Numbered from the stretch's first letter, positions 15,878 to 24,452 are shown. The stretch: DNA of 64,000 nt from Dyadobacter jiangsuensis (GCF_003014695.1 NZ_PYAS01000002.1:62001-126000); one strand, 5' to 3'. Translations and numbers: made by a program. The notes: generated by a model not told the origin, from the sequence alone.

Positions 15878-16573
15878 ATGCTTCACAAAACCCGCGGTAT
15901 CGCGTTGAGCTACATCCGGTACAAGGAATCTTCCATTATTGCCAAGATTTATACGGAAGCCTTTGGTATCCAGACTTATATCGTCAACGGAGTGCGAAGC
16001 AGTAAGTCCAAAACCAACCGGATCGCCTTCTTTCAGCCGCTTACCTTGCTGGACCTGGTGGTGTACCATAAGAACAAGGAGGATACGATTCACCGCATTT
16101 CCGAGATCAAGTGTTATGCGCCATTCTTTTCTATACCTTTTGATGTAATAAAATCGGGCCTGGCGCTTTTTATGACCGAAATGCTCGGTAAAACTTTGCG
16201 CGAAGAAGAGAACAACGAGCCATTGTTCCACTTTATTGAGCAATCGGTGATCTATCTCGATGAAGCCGAAGCTGGTTTTGAAAACTTTCACATCCAGTTT
16301 CTGATGCAATTGGCGCATTACCTGGGATTTGGTGTGGAGACGACCGATGATCTTGAAAATGAGTTGAAAGACAATCATTTCCCGCACCAACCCGACACAC
16401 AAGAGCACGAGGCTATGGTGCAAATGCTGGAAAATGGCTACGGTTTGTCCATCCCGCTGGACAGACAACGGCGGATAAATATCCTCGAAAAGATGATTTT
16501 CTTTTACAAAATTCACATGGAAGGGCTAGGGGAGATCAAGTCACTGGACGTTTTGAGGGAAGTTTTGCGTTGA
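15878..16573 (+). CDS. recO: DNA repair protein RecO
   Basis: A 231-residue recombination mediator that helps load RecA on gapped DNA with RecF and RecR. The N-terminal OB-fold begins MLHKTRGIALSYIRYKESS and contains TYIVNGVRSSKSK and FQPLTLLDLVVYH, all typical of Bacteroidota RecO; the C-terminal part is helical. I chose ATG 15878 over the longer TTG start at 15851 because it matches the family N-terminus. Confidence 0.9.
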   Translation: MLHKTRGIALSYIRYKESSIIAKIYTEAFGIQTYIVNGVRSSKSKTNRIAFFQPLTLLDLVVYHKNKEDTIHRISEIKCYAPFFSIPFDVIKSGLALFMTEMLGKTLREEENNEPLFHFIEQSVIYLDEAEAGFENFHIQFLMQLAHYLGFGVETTDDLENELKDNHFPHQPDTQEHEAMVQMLENGYGLSIPLDRQRRINILEKMIFFYKIHMEGLGEIKSLDVLREVLR

Positions 16574-16575
16574 AA

Positions 16576-16606
16576 ATTGCTTCCGGCCTAAATTGGCATA
16601 ATTTTG
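16576..16606 (+). promoter_or_regulatory. Promoter ATTG-N19-TAATTTTG
   Basis: TTG at 16577-16579 is followed after 19 bases by TAATTTTG (16599-16606), a close match to the Bacteroidota promoter (TTTG or TTG, N19, TAnnTTTG). It would start transcription near 16612, about 30 bases before the ATG at 16643. Confidence 0.6.
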
Positions 16607-16642
16607 ATAACGTATATGGTAACTCCACCAAAACCGAATGCA

Positions 16643-17347
16643 ATGAAACATATACTGACGACCGCCTTTTCACTCATTTGTTTTTTCTCCCTTGCGCAGG
16701 TACCGAAAGGTGCATGGAAATCGCAGGAGCCTACCGGTAGCGCTTCAACACTTATTGTAGCGGATAATTATATGGTTATCGCATCTTATAGTATCGGTAA
16801 CAAGTATTTTGAAAGAACCGAGGGTGGGCCATTCACAATGAACGGAGATAAAATGACCTATACCCCGGAGTTCAATTCGGCGGATACGGCTAAAATCGGT
16901 ATTCCCATAGAGTTTACCGTCACAGTGAAGGACGACATCCTGACGTTGCGTTATGAAGAAGCGATGGTTTGGATGCGTGTCGACGATGCTACCAGCAACG
17001 CCCCAATGGCCGGAGCATGGCATATTACCGAACGGGATAACGGGCAGGGTACGCTCGTTAAAATACATCAGGAGGGAACGCGTAAAACACTTAAATTGCT
17101 CTCAAAGACGCGCTTCCAATGGTTTGCCATCGATCCGGGAGTGAAAAAATTCTATGCGACAGGCGGTGGTACCTATACAGCCAAAGACGGTAAGTATACC
17201 GAAAACATCCAATTTTTCTCGAAAGACAATAACCGTGTAGGTTCTTCGCTGAAATTTGATTTCAAGCTCGATAATGGTCGTTGGGACCATAGCGGAAAGA
17301 GCAGCGATGGGAAGCCCGTTCACGAGATCTGGGAAAAAATTCCCTGA
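16643..17347 (+). CDS. Secreted protein of unknown function with two lipocalin-like halves
   Basis: A 234-residue protein with a short signal peptide (MKHILTTAFSLICFFSLAQ). The mature protein has two similar-looking beta-rich halves: one begins GAWKSQEPTGSASTLIVADN, the other, near residue 125, GAWHITERDNGQGTLVKIHQ. Both contain an Asp/Gly-rich turn and a closing WMR or IWE strand, suggesting an internal duplication. The start at 16643 is supported by the promoter just upstream. Probably periplasmic; function unknown. The stop lies only a few bases from the convergent gene at 17351. Confidence 0.65.
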   Translation: MKHILTTAFSLICFFSLAQVPKGAWKSQEPTGSASTLIVADNYMVIASYSIGNKYFERTEGGPFTMNGDKMTYTPEFNSADTAKIGIPIEFTVTVKDDILTLRYEEAMVWMRVDDATSNAPMAGAWHITERDNGQGTLVKIHQEGTRKTLKLLSKTRFQWFAIDPGVKKFYATGGGTYTAKDGKYTENIQFFSKDNNRVGSSLKFDFKLDNGRWDHSGKSSDGKPVHEIWEKIP

Positions 17348-17350
17348 TAT

Positions 17351-17785
17351 TCATTCGATCACCTCGGCGTTTTTCAGGATGTAGTTAAGGTGGTCGACGT
17401 CATTCGTGTTGAGCGCCAGCCTACCGCGGACAGTTAACACCTCGTCTGTCCGGAAGTGCTGTTTTTTCTTCCTGAATTGCAATTCGATGATGGATTCGGG
17501 CCCGGCTCCGCCACAGAAGAAACAGGCTGCCATTGGTTTCGCGGAAATCACGTAGATATTGTCGTTTTCGTCCACCGGGATCATGTAGCCGCGGATACTG
17601 ACTTCTTTATCGTGTAATACGTTTACCGAAGGCCCGAAGGTGGGGTATAGGAAGTACATACTTAGTTCCTTATTGAGTTTTCTGGTAAACCGCACGTCGG
17701 TCAGGCGTTTCCAGGTAATGGGCAATGGCTCTGCACGAAATGTGAAGGCCAGTAGCGGAATGAGCAGGATCGCGATTCTTTTCAT
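17351..17785 (-). CDS. DUF3299-like exported protein
   Basis: A 144-residue protein with a signal peptide (MKRIAILLIPLLAFTFRA). The motif GYMIPVDENDNIYVIS followed by MAACFFCGGAGPESIIEL strongly recalls DUF3299 proteins, which often accompany metal transport genes. The CFFC cysteine pair at about residues 88-91 could bind metal. The start overlaps the stop of the His-rich lipoprotein gene (ATGA), so they form an operon transcribed from the divergent region at 18193-18281. Confidence 0.7.
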   Translation of the reverse strand: MKRIAILLIPLLAFTFRAEPLPITWKRLTDVRFTRKLNKELSMYFLYPTFGPSVNVLHDKEVSIRGYMIPVDENDNIYVISAKPMAACFFCGGAGPESIIELQFRKKKQHFRTDEVLTVRGRLALNTNDVDHLNYILKNAEVIE

Positions 17786-18192
17786 TTTCCCAGGCTGTTC
17801 AACTTTGCAATGGCTTGCCTCAGTTCAACAATGGCTTCCATGGATTGCCGCTGGTAGTCGAGCATAGATTCGTCCGTCATAGGCGGCGCGGATTTGTGCG
17901 AGTGTGGACCATGTGCGTGGTCATGTGCATGTGCGAAGCCCGGTACTTCGATCGTATTTTCTTCCCAGACTTCGATTAGGTTTTTCAGACTATCGAGCTG
18001 CGATTTTGCCAAATCGTCTTTTGCCCGTACAGAGAGGCTGTCCAGTTGTTGTTCGAGTTGTCCGGATATTTTCATGGCTTCGAGATGCAAACGGTTCGCT
18101 TCGATGAGGTCGGGGCTCTTTTCATTTCGCCGGGAGCACGAAGGTGCCCCGAGGACAAGAATTAGCGCGAGAGTTGAATAGGCGGCAGTCAT
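17782..18192 (-). CDS. Histidine-rich lipoprotein, probable metal binder
   Basis: A 136-residue lipoprotein: the lipobox ends LGAPSC at Cys19. The body is largely helical and charged, and residues about 87-98 are HAHDHAHGPHSH, a cluster typical of zinc, nickel or copper binding. It is the first gene of a two-gene operon with the DUF3299-like gene and diverges from a membrane protein at 18282 across a strong dyad. I infer a role in metal handling at the envelope. No recognised domain name. Confidence 0.7.
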   Translation of the reverse strand: MTAAYSTLALILVLGAPSCSRRNEKSPDLIEANRLHLEAMKISGQLEQQLDSLSVRAKDDLAKSQLDSLKNLIEVWEENTIEVPGFAHAHDHAHGPHSHKSAPPMTDESMLDYQRQSMEAIVELRQAIAKLNSLGK

Positions 18193-18204
18193 ACGGTATG
18201 GAAC

Positions 18205-18236
18205 TTCATTAAATGCAACAATGTTGCAAAAATGAA
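18205..18236. promoter_or_regulatory. Nested dyad TGCAAC-AAT-GTTGCA in a divergent promoter, candidate Fur/Zur-type operator
   Basis: The core TGCAAC (18214-18219) and GTTGCA (18223-18228) form a perfect dyad around AAT. An outer dyad TTCATT (18205-18210) and AATGAA (18231-18236) flanks it. It lies between the His-rich lipoprotein and the membrane protein, overlapping where a -33 element for the right-hand gene would be (a -7-like TACTTTTA is at 18242-18249). Size and symmetry fit a Fur-family regulator such as Zur; the regulator is not in the window. Confidence 0.55.
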
Positions 18237-18281
18237 TTAAATACTTTTAACAAACAATAGCCTTGCCTATTTCTTCCAGTC

Positions 18282-18824
18282 ATGCGAAGCTTTTATTCTC
18301 TGTCTTTCAGCTTACTAATTACCTTTCTGCATATTGGTTGCTGCCTTTTGCCGCTGCTCTCGATTGCATCGCTACCGTTGTTCAACACCAGTTTCCTGAT
18401 AACCCACCAACCCGTTTTTACCATTCTGCAATCCATACTTTTTATATGGCTCACTGTCCGGCTATGGGCTTTTTACTTTTGGGGTAGAAGCTTTCACAGC
18501 CGCACCGAAGCATTATCCTACCTGCTTGGCTGGTTTATCGCATTGTTGGGGCTGGTTATCAATCGATGGGAGCCATTCAAAACCGAAGAACAGGTAATGG
18601 CGGCGCAGCACTTTGAACGTTTCAAATCCCAAAGGCAACTTCAGATTGAGCTGAACAGCCGGGATGATGCACAGGAACTAATGGCCGATCTGCGGGCGAT
18701 CGACGGGGTGAGAAAAGGAAGCATTACCCTCGAATCGAAATCGGTGAGGCTTTCCTATCATAAAGGCAAGATCTCCCCCGAGCAGATTTTGGCTGTTTTA
18801 CGAAGCAAGGGACATTTGAAGTGA
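18282..18824 (+). CDS. Small membrane protein with Cys-Cys helix and HMA-like tail
   Basis: A 180-residue protein. Residues 1-95 hold three hydrophobic helices; the first contains HIGCCLLPLLSIASLPLF, with a vicinal cysteine pair as in mercury-transporter-like proteins. The last 70 residues (from about QRQLQIELNSRDDAQELMAD) look like a ferredoxin-like heavy-metal-associated (HMA) fold without the usual CxxC. It diverges from the His-rich lipoprotein operon across the dyad at 18205-18236. I infer metal transport or sensing; the family name is uncertain. Confidence 0.6.
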   Translation: MRSFYSLSFSLLITFLHIGCCLLPLLSIASLPLFNTSFLITHQPVFTILQSILFIWLTVRLWAFYFWGRSFHSRTEALSYLLGWFIALLGLVINRWEPFKTEEQVMAAQHFERFKSQRQLQIELNSRDDAQELMADLRAIDGVRKGSITLESKSVRLSYHKGKISPEQILAVLRSKGHLK

Positions 18825-18878
18825 CCCAAAATGTCCATTCAGTTATTTAGATTTATTCAAAACAATTTTGGCAAAACA

Positions 18879-18909
18879 TTTGAATCATTCTAAATAGGTA
18901 ATATATTTG
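18879..18909 (+). promoter_or_regulatory. Consensus Bacteroidota promoter TTTG-N19-TATATTTG
   Basis: TTTG (18879-18882), exactly 19 bases, then TATATTTG (18902-18909): a full match to the TTTG-N19-TAnnTTTG consensus, the best in the window. Transcription would start near 18915, about 18 bases before the ATG of the 51-residue Cys-rich gene. Confidence 0.85.
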
Positions 18910-18932
18910 CCTCAGTTTTAACGGCAATGTGA

Positions 18933-19088
18933 ATGAGCGCTTGTACAATTAGTGATTACAATGTGGGGTCGGAGCAGGGGTGTTTCTGGATGAAAAGCTT
19001 CGAAGACAGCACCGACTGCGTGTTTAAGAAGTGTTGTGAGAAATACAAAAAGAAGGGCAAGCATTGTAAAAAGTGCCCTAAGAAGTAG
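18933..19088 (+). CDS. Cys-rich 51-residue microprotein
   Basis: A short ORF from ATG 18933 to TAG 19088 encodes 51 residues beginning MSACTISDYN. It has seven cysteines (4, 17, 29, 34, 35, 45, 48) and a C-terminal half of about one-third lysine (FKKCCEKYKKKGKHCKKCPK). No signal peptide, so it is probably cytoplasmic; the CC, HC and CxxC spacing suggests metal or nucleic-acid binding. A consensus promoter lies just upstream and a terminator-like hairpin at 19145 follows, so it appears to be a stand-alone gene. It follows metal-like genes, but no link is shown. Confidence 0.75.
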   Translation: MSACTISDYNVGSEQGCFWMKSFEDSTDCVFKKCCEKYKKKGKHCKKCPKK

Positions 19089-19144
19089 CATCGCTGTTAC
19101 TCTTTTTGACTAGTAATACAGTTCATGGTGAATAATTGTAAGAG

Positions 19145-19174
19145 AGGGAGTGCCGCCTGAGCGTTCCCTTTTCT
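19145..19174 (+). terminator. Probable terminator of the Cys-rich gene
   Basis: AGGGAGTGC pairs with GCGTTCCCT (two G-U pairs) around a 7-base loop and is followed by TTTTCT. On the other strand it also lies just beyond the lptB stop and may serve both. Confidence 0.55.
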
Positions 19175-19188
19175 ATGCTGGAGACATT

Positions 19189-19920
19189 TCAGATCTTCCG
19201 CTTCAACTCAAAATTCTGGCCCAGGTAAACGCGTCTTACAACCTCGTCCTCCGCGAGTTCTTCGGCGGTGCCCTGTTTCAATATCTTTCCTTCGAATAGC
19301 AAATAGGCCCGGTCGGTAATTGACAGAGTTTCGTTCACGTTGTGGTCGGTGATGAGAATACCGATATTCTTGTGTTTCAGCTTGGCCACAATGCTTTGAA
19401 TGTCCTCTACGGCAATAGGGTCAACACCGGCGAAGGGCTCATCGAGCAGAATGAACTTCGGATCGACGGCGAGTGACCTTGCAATTTCCGTCCGGCGGCG
19501 TTCGCCACCCGATAATACCATCCCTTTGCTCTTGCGTACGTGCCCGAGGTGAAATTCCTCGATTAACTCCTCCACTTTTCGTTTCTGATCGGCCTTAGGG
19601 AGATCGGTCATTTCCAGAACCGCTTTAATATTCTCTTCGACGGTCAGTGTCCGGAAAACGGAGGCTTCCTGCGCAAGGTATCCGAGCCCGAGGCGCGCAC
19701 GCTTGTACATGGGCAGGTCGGTAATGTCCTTGTCGTCAAGGTAGACCTTGCCGCTGTTGGGCTTTACCAAACCAACGGCCATATAAAAGGAAGTGGTTTT
19801 ACCGGCACCATTCGGCCCAAGCAATCCTACGATTTCGCCCTGCTCAACCTGGTAGCTTACATTATTATTAACAAGACGAACCCCGTATTTCTTCACGAGG
19901 TTTTCGGTTCTTAGTATCAT
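19189..19920 (-). CDS. lptB: LPS export ABC transporter ATP-binding protein LptB
   Basis: A 243-residue ABC ATPase that powers extraction of lipopolysaccharide from the inner membrane with LptF and LptG. Walker A is GPNGAGKTT, the signature is [15 protein letters not shown], Walker B is [13 protein letters not shown], a standard LptB set. It is 19 bases downstream of recJ on the same strand, a likely operon. Full length and no signal peptide. Confidence 0.92.
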   Translation of the reverse strand: MILRTENLVKKYGVRLVNNNVSYQVEQGEIVGLLGPNGAGKTTSFYMAVGLVKPNSGKVYLDDKDITDLPMYKRARLGLGYLAQEASVFRTLTVEENIKAVLEMTDLPKADQKRKVEELIEEFHLGHVRKSKGMVLSGGERRRTEIARSLAVDPKFILLDEPFAGVDPIAVEDIQSIVAKLKHKNIGILITDHNVNETLSITDRAYLLFEGKILKQGTAEELAEDEVVRRVYLGQNFELKRKI

Positions 19921-19939
19921 CGTTCGTTTAAGTTCTTCC

Positions 19940-21652
19940 TCAATGCAGCTTAATGTCTTTCAACGAAAGCTGTAAGGTTTTCTTGTCACGGAAATTGTTC
20001 TCTTCGAGGCAATAGCAGATCGAGAACGGCCTACCGTTGACAATATCAGGATAAAAATGCCCCATTCCGAAGCCCACAGCTGTGAAAACCGCCGAGTTAT
20101 TTTGTTTTACATCAAACTTGATGTGCTTTTCCTTCATCAAAACGGGTCGGCCGACGAGTGTCATATTTCTCGATTCGAAAACCGGCGTCATATTTCCAGG
20201 CCCGAAAGGCCCCATCTGCCGAAGAATATTATAGAACTTCGGAGTAATGGTTTCCAGCTCAAGCAGCATATCGACGTTGATCATCGGCACGAGTTGGTCC
20301 GGTTGAATGCGGCTGCTTACGATTTCATTGAATCGCATTCTGAATGCCTCTACATTATCGAGGGGCAATGTCAACCCGGCAGCAAATGTATGCCCACCAT
20401 ATTGTTCCAAAAGGTCTGCGCATTCCTCGATCGCCTCGTACACATCGAAACCCGGCACAGAGCGTGCAGAGCCCGCGGCCTTTCCGTGCGATTGCGTGAG
20501 AATGATCGTCGGGCGGTGGTATTTTTCAATGCACCGGCTGGCCACGATCCCGATCACGCCTTTGTGCCAGTCTTCCTTATATAATACGGTACTTTTCGCG
20601 TTCGAAAACCACTCGTCGTTTTCGATCATGAAAAGCGCCTGTTCGGTAATGCTCGAATCGAAATTCCGGCGTTCGCTGTTGTGTTTGTTGATTTCTTCTG
20701 CGAATGCGATTGCTTCTTCCTCGATTTCGGAAAGCAGCAATCGCACAGCCTCTTTCGCGTGCTTGATGCGCCCGGCTGCATTAATACGTGGCCCGAGCCC
20801 GAAAACGACATTCGTAATATCCAGCGCGCCGCTGATGCCCGAGATTTGGATCAATGCCTTAATGCCCGTCCGGGGCTGCGCATTCAATCTTTGCAACCCG
20901 TAAAATGCCAGAACGCGGTTTTCACCGGTGATAGGAACAATATCAGAGGCAATGCTGACGACCAGCAAATCCAGATAATCGTAAAGCGTTTCCGGGTTGA
21001 GGCCTTGTTTAATACAAAATGCCTGCAAAAGTTTGAAACCAACGCCGCAGCCGGTGAGCTCTTTATAAGGATACAAGCAATCCTCGCGCTTCGGATCCAG
21101 CACGGCCGCCGCCGGTGGAAGCTCGTCGCCCGGACGGTGGTGGTCACATATAATGAAGTCGATGCCTTTTTCGGCGGCGACGGTTACCTTATCAACGGAC
21201 TTGACGCCGCAGTCGAGGGTTACTATTAATGTATAACCGTTGGCCTGGGCCCAATCGACGCCTTGCCACGAAACGCCATAGCCTTCTTCGTACCGATCGG
21301 GAATGTAATAGTCGAGATTAGGGTAAATCCTTTTAAGAAAACCATAGAACAATGCGACGGAAGTGGTACCGTCCACATCGTAATCGCCGTAAACCAGTAT
21401 TTTCTCGTTGGTATCGATCGCTTTGATCAAGCGCTCCACGGCCTGCTCCATGTCGGCCATCAGGAACGGATCGTGCAAATGCTTTATGTCGGGGCGGAAA
21501 AAATCGCGGGATTGGTCAAAGTCAAGAATGCCGCGCTGAACCAAAAGTGTTGCCAGCGAGGGACTTACTTTCAAGGATTCGGCAAGGCTCTGTGCAATCT
21601 GTTCTTGTTCAGAGGTAAAGGGAGGGTAATGTATCCAGCGCTTTTCAATCAT
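19940..21652 (-). CDS. recJ: Single-stranded-DNA-specific exonuclease RecJ
   Basis: A 570-residue DHH-family 5'-3' exonuclease used in recombination and mismatch repair. Motifs include [16 protein letters not shown] and [13 protein letters not shown] (the DHH motif), followed by a DHHA1 domain with [11 protein letters not shown], then an OB-fold-like end. I use ATG 21652 ([11 protein letters not shown]) rather than the start at 21700. A -7 element lies only 4 bases before this ATG, so the mRNA may be almost leaderless. Divergent from ruvX. Confidence 0.9.
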   Translation of the reverse strand: MIEKRWIHYPPFTSEQEQIAQSLAESLKVSPSLATLLVQRGILDFDQSRDFFRPDIKHLHDPFLMADMEQAVERLIKAIDTNEKILVYGDYDVDGTTSVALFYGFLKRIYPNLDYYIPDRYEEGYGVSWQGVDWAQANGYTLIVTLDCGVKSVDKVTVAAEKGIDFIICDHHRPGDELPPAAAVLDPKREDCLYPYKELTGCGVGFKLLQAFCIKQGLNPETLYDYLDLLVVSIASDIVPITGENRVLAFYGLQRLNAQPRTGIKALIQISGISGALDITNVVFGLGPRINAAGRIKHAKEAVRLLLSEIEEEAIAFAEEINKHNSERRNFDSSITEQALFMIENDEWFSNAKSTVLYKEDWHKGVIGIVASRCIEKYHRPTIILTQSHGKAAGSARSVPGFDVYEAIEECADLLEQYGGHTFAAGLTLPLDNVEAFRMRFNEIVSSRIQPDQLVPMINVDMLLELETITPKFYNILRQMGPFGPGNMTPVFESRNMTLVGRPVLMKEKHIKFDVKQNNSAVFTAVGFGMGHFYPDIVNGRPFSICYCLEENNFRDKKTLQLSLKDIKLH

Positions 21653-21656
21653 AGGG

Positions 21657-21664
21657 CAAAGATA
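21657..21664 (-). promoter_or_regulatory. -7 element TATCTTTG immediately before recJ
   Basis: Minus-strand TATCTTTG ends 4 bases before the recJ ATG. If used, transcription would begin at about the start codon. No -33 partner at the right spacing. Confidence 0.4.
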
Positions 21665-21737
21665 ATCGGAATCCGGAATGCTTGCTGCCAAAATGTGCAA
21701 TCGGGTGATCGATCGGGAAAAGCTAACCGAAAGGTCT

Positions 21738-21745
21738 TATCTTTG
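21738..21745 (+). promoter_or_regulatory. -7 element TATCTTTG for ruvX
   Basis: TATCTTTG fits TAnnTTTG 25 bases before the ruvX ATG at 21771. It is the same octamer as the recJ element on the other strand. Confidence 0.45.
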
Positions 21746-21770
21746 CAAACTATTAACATATTTTAAGCCC

Positions 21771-22184
21771 ATGCCACGTCTTCTGGCGATTGATTACGGT
21801 GCCAAACGCAGCGGAATAGCCGTGACCGACCCGTTGAAAATTATCGCAACCGCGCTCGACACGGTCCCTACGCATCAGCTCACCGATTTTCTCAAAAAAT
21901 ACACATCGGGGGAGGAGGTAGAGGCATTTGTAGTAGGGATGCCCAAGAAGCTCGATAATACCGACAGCGAGAATGCAGCGAGGGTCACAGCTTTTGTAAA
22001 GACATTACAAAAAGCATTTCCCGAAATCCCGGTGCATTTGCACGACGAGCGGTTTACTTCTTCGATGGCATTACAATCGATGATCGCCGCGGGGTCGAAG
22101 AAAAGCGATCGGCGCGACAAAGGCAATATCGACAAGGTAAGCGCAACCATCATTCTCCAGTCGTTCATGGAAAGCCGGAGGTAG
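21771..22184 (+). CDS. ruvX: Holliday junction resolvase RuvX (YqgF family)
   Basis: A 137-residue RNase-H-fold protein. The first acidic residue is in LLAIDYGAKRSGIAVTDP, the second cluster in VHLHDERFTSSMA, and the third in DKVSATIILQSFME. YqgF/RuvX proteins act on Holliday junctions or in rRNA maturation. The start at 21771 gives the family N-terminus (MPRLLAIDYG). Followed by def after 48 bases. Confidence 0.9.
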   Translation: MPRLLAIDYGAKRSGIAVTDPLKIIATALDTVPTHQLTDFLKKYTSGEEVEAFVVGMPKKLDNTDSENAARVTAFVKTLQKAFPEIPVHLHDERFTSSMALQSMIAAGSKKSDRRDKGNIDKVSATIILQSFMESRR

Positions 22185-22232
22185 AATTTGTAAGTAGTAC
22201 ATATTATATAGGAAGCAAAAGTTTTAACAAGC

Positions 22233-22820
22233 ATGATTTATCCAATAGTTGCATACGGTGACCCGATCCTGAGAAAGCCAACCCGTTTTATCGAAAAAGA
22301 TGAGGTGGACCTGAAGAAACTTTCAGAGGATATGTTCGAAACCATGCACGGCGCGAACGGCGTGGGCCTGGCCGCCCCGCAGATTGGTCTGAATATCCGC
22401 ATTTTCGTGGTCGACGCTACGCCGTTCGCCGAGAGAGATGAGGAAGACGAAGACGATGAGCCGGATTTGTCATTGGCCGATTTCAAGAAAACTTTCATTA
22501 ATCCCGAAATCCTCGAAGAAACGGGAGAGGAGTGGGCATTTGAAGAAGGCTGCCTGAGCATCCCGGGTATCCGCGGCGACGTGTACCGCCCCGAAACGCT
22601 CCGCATCCGCTACCGCGACCTCGACTGGAACGAGCATGAAGAAACCTATTCGGGCATGGCCGCCCGCATTATTCAGCACGAGTATGACCATTTGCTCGGG
22701 AAACTGTTCGTGGATTACCTGCCCACGCTCAAAAAGCAGTTCATCAAGAAGAAACTGACCGATATTTCCAAAGGAAACGTGGATGCCGATTACCGCATGC
22801 GTTTCCCCAGCCGCAGATAG
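22233..22820 (+). CDS. def: Peptide deformylase
   Basis: A 195-residue metalloenzyme that removes the formyl group from new proteins. All three family motifs are present: GVGLAAPQIG (about residues 43-52), EEGCLSIPG and QHEYDHL, the Cys and two His being metal ligands. An acidic insertion (RDEEDEDDEPDLS) lies between motifs 1 and 2, a common difference in Bacteroidota deformylases. Same strand as ruvX and the amidase-like gene. Confidence 0.95.
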   Translation: MIYPIVAYGDPILRKPTRFIEKDEVDLKKLSEDMFETMHGANGVGLAAPQIGLNIRIFVVDATPFAERDEEDEDDEPDLSLADFKKTFINPEILEETGEEWAFEEGCLSIPGIRGDVYRPETLRIRYRDLDWNEHEETYSGMAARIIQHEYDHLLGKLFVDYLPTLKKQFIKKKLTDISKGNVDADYRMRFPSRR

Positions 22821-22845
22821 GTTTCAACCCATATAATATTCGGTC

Positions 22846-23637
22846 ATGCAGGAAAACAAAGAAATTCTTTCCATTGCATTGGTCCAGGCTGATCTGCATT
22901 GGGAAAATGTGACTGCCAACCTTGCGACATTTGAGGAAAAGCTGGCTGCATTGCCGGAGGCGGTGGATATGATCGTGCTTCCGGAAATGTTCAATACCGG
23001 TTTTACGATGAATACCGCATTGGCCGAGCCGATGAATCTCACGACCACCCGCTGGATGAAGCAGATTGCGAAACAGACGGACGCGTTGGTGGTGGGAAGT
23101 TTCGCAGTAAACGAGGGCGGCAGTTTTTTTAACCGCCTCCTTTGCGTACGTCCGGATGGTACTTATGCACAAAGCGATAAGCGGCATCTTTTCACAATGG
23201 GAGAGGAGAGTAAGCATTACACCGCCGGCAATGCGCGGCTCACAGTGGAATGGAGAGGCTGGAAATTATGCCCGCTTGTGTGCTATGACCTGCGGTTCCC
23301 CGTTTGGAGCCGTAACCAGCAAAGCGATCCTTACGACATCCTATTATATGTAGCCAACTGGCCCACGCGTCGTGCGCACGCGTGGAGCACGCTCTTGCAA
23401 GCGCGCGCGATCGAAAACCAATGTTATGTAATAGGCGTCAATCGGATCGGGGCCGATGAGAATGGGCTGGAATACCGGGGAGATTCTGCGGCGCTCGATT
23501 ACCTGGGCGAACCGACGGCTCTCCTGGGAAGTCATGAGACTGAAAAGATCGTCCATATTTCGAAGGCCGATTTGGCTGCTTACAGGAAGAGTTTCCCCGC
23601 GTTGCCGGATGCCGACGATTTTGAAATCCATTGTTGA
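22846..23637 (+). CDS. Nitrilase-superfamily omega-amidase (YafV-like)
   Basis: A 263-residue cytoplasmic carbon-nitrogen hydrolase. The catalytic triad is visible: Glu in IVLPEMFNTGFTMN, Lys in DKRHLFTMGEE, and Cys in PLVCYDLRFPVWSRN. The pattern matches omega-amidases of the YafV type that deaminate alpha-ketoglutaramate and related methionine-salvage intermediates. 25 bases after def; its stop is separated from convergent gatC by a perfect hairpin. Confidence 0.85.
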   Translation: MQENKEILSIALVQADLHWENVTANLATFEEKLAALPEAVDMIVLPEMFNTGFTMNTALAEPMNLTTTRWMKQIAKQTDALVVGSFAVNEGGSFFNRLLCVRPDGTYAQSDKRHLFTMGEESKHYTAGNARLTVEWRGWKLCPLVCYDLRFPVWSRNQQSDPYDILLYVANWPTRRAHAWSTLLQARAIENQCYVIGVNRIGADENGLEYRGDSAALDYLGEPTALLGSHETEKIVHISKADLAAYRKSFPALPDADDFEIHC

Positions 23638-23638
23638 G

Positions 23639-23661
23639 GTATAGGACATTGTGTCCTATAC
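23639..23661. terminator. Hairpin between the convergent amidase-like gene and gatC
   Basis: GTATAGGACA (23639-23648) and TGTCCTATAC (23652-23661) form a perfect 10-bp stem with a 3-base loop. It fills almost the whole gap between the two stops and has no T-run, so it is a weak terminator candidate for both directions. Confidence 0.55.
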
Positions 23662-23949
23662 TTACTCAATCACTTTGGGTACCATTATATAGGTACTATT
23701 TTTCGATGGTGCATTGAAGAGCGCTTCCTCGCGCGTGAGCGTATTTGCGCCTTTGTCCTCGCGCCAGTTATTTTCTTCGTCGAGCACGTGCGTCAAAGGC
23801 TCCACTCCCTGCGTATTGATTTCATTGAGCTGGTCCATCCAGGTAAGAACCGAATCCATACTTTGTAGGAGAGCCGCTTCTTCTCCGGGCCTGATCTCCA
23901 ATCGTGCGAGGTGCGCGATCTTTTTAAGCGACTCCTGATCGATCTTCAT
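23662..23949 (-). CDS. gatC: Asp-tRNA(Asn)/Glu-tRNA(Gln) amidotransferase subunit C
   Basis: A 95-residue GatC subunit, which stabilises GatA in the amidotransferase that makes Gln-tRNA(Gln) or Asn-tRNA(Asn). The family start is visible: SLKKIAHLARLEIRPGEEAA, then MDQLNEINTQGVEPLTHV and the conserved late region DKGANTLTREEALFNAPS. gatA and gatB are not in the window, as often in Bacteroidota. Confidence 0.92.
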   Translation of the reverse strand: MKIDQESLKKIAHLARLEIRPGEEAALLQSMDSVLTWMDQLNEINTQGVEPLTHVLDEENNWREDKGANTLTREEALFNAPSKNSTYIMVPKVIE

Positions 23950-23997
23950 GTATTTTAAGAATTTGTTAAGTTAATGGACACGCTATCTGCGGAAAGC

Positions 23998-24005
23998 CAA
24001 AATTA
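23998..24005 (-). promoter_or_regulatory. -7 element TAATTTTG for gatC
   Basis: Minus-strand TAATTTTG fits TAnnTTTG about 49 bases before the gatC ATG. No -33 partner. Confidence 0.35.
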
Positions 24006-24106
24006 CCGGATTTTTGTCATTCCCCTAGTGGTAAGCTCCGGGAAATTGAGTGACGAGCGGTTGCATAGGTGAAAAAACTCGTGGCGCAGGGCGGATTGAT
24101 TTAGTC

Positions 24107-24147
24107 AAATTTCAGGGTGCGGCGGAAAACCCCTGCCACTGAAATTT
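24107..24147. other. Stem-loop in the long gatC-exbB intergenic region
   Basis: AAATTTCAG (24107-24115) pairs with CTGAAATTT (24139-24147); the inner bases pair only partly. The 627-base region 23950-24576 holds this stem-loop and a promoter element at 24453, and otherwise I see no ORF, tRNA or repeat. The region is AT-rich. Confidence 0.4.
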
Positions 24148-24452
24148 AAAATTGTTGTTAAGACACATAGTAGGAGAAAAATAATATTTGCTTTTCTAAG
24201 GTAATCTTGAAATATTTTGAAACGCAAATCTCCTCACTAAAAAACATGTTGCTACATATGAACGCAAAGAGTGCAATTATATAGAGGTTTGGGGATAGTC
24301 GTTATATCCCTAGAAGTCAGTATTAAAACTAGAAATTTTACTAAAAATAGAAGGGAGGGCATTCTTTAAATTATGCAATTCGGAGCCGTTTCGGAGAAAA
24401 AACTGAGAAAAAATCTGCCGAAACGCTTGCTTTTTTTTAAAAGGAAAACTCA

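Noticed and set aside
21678..21770. Longer N-terminus for ruvX
   Set aside because: The 31 extra residues overlap the divergent promoter region and do not match family starts; MPRLLAIDYG does.
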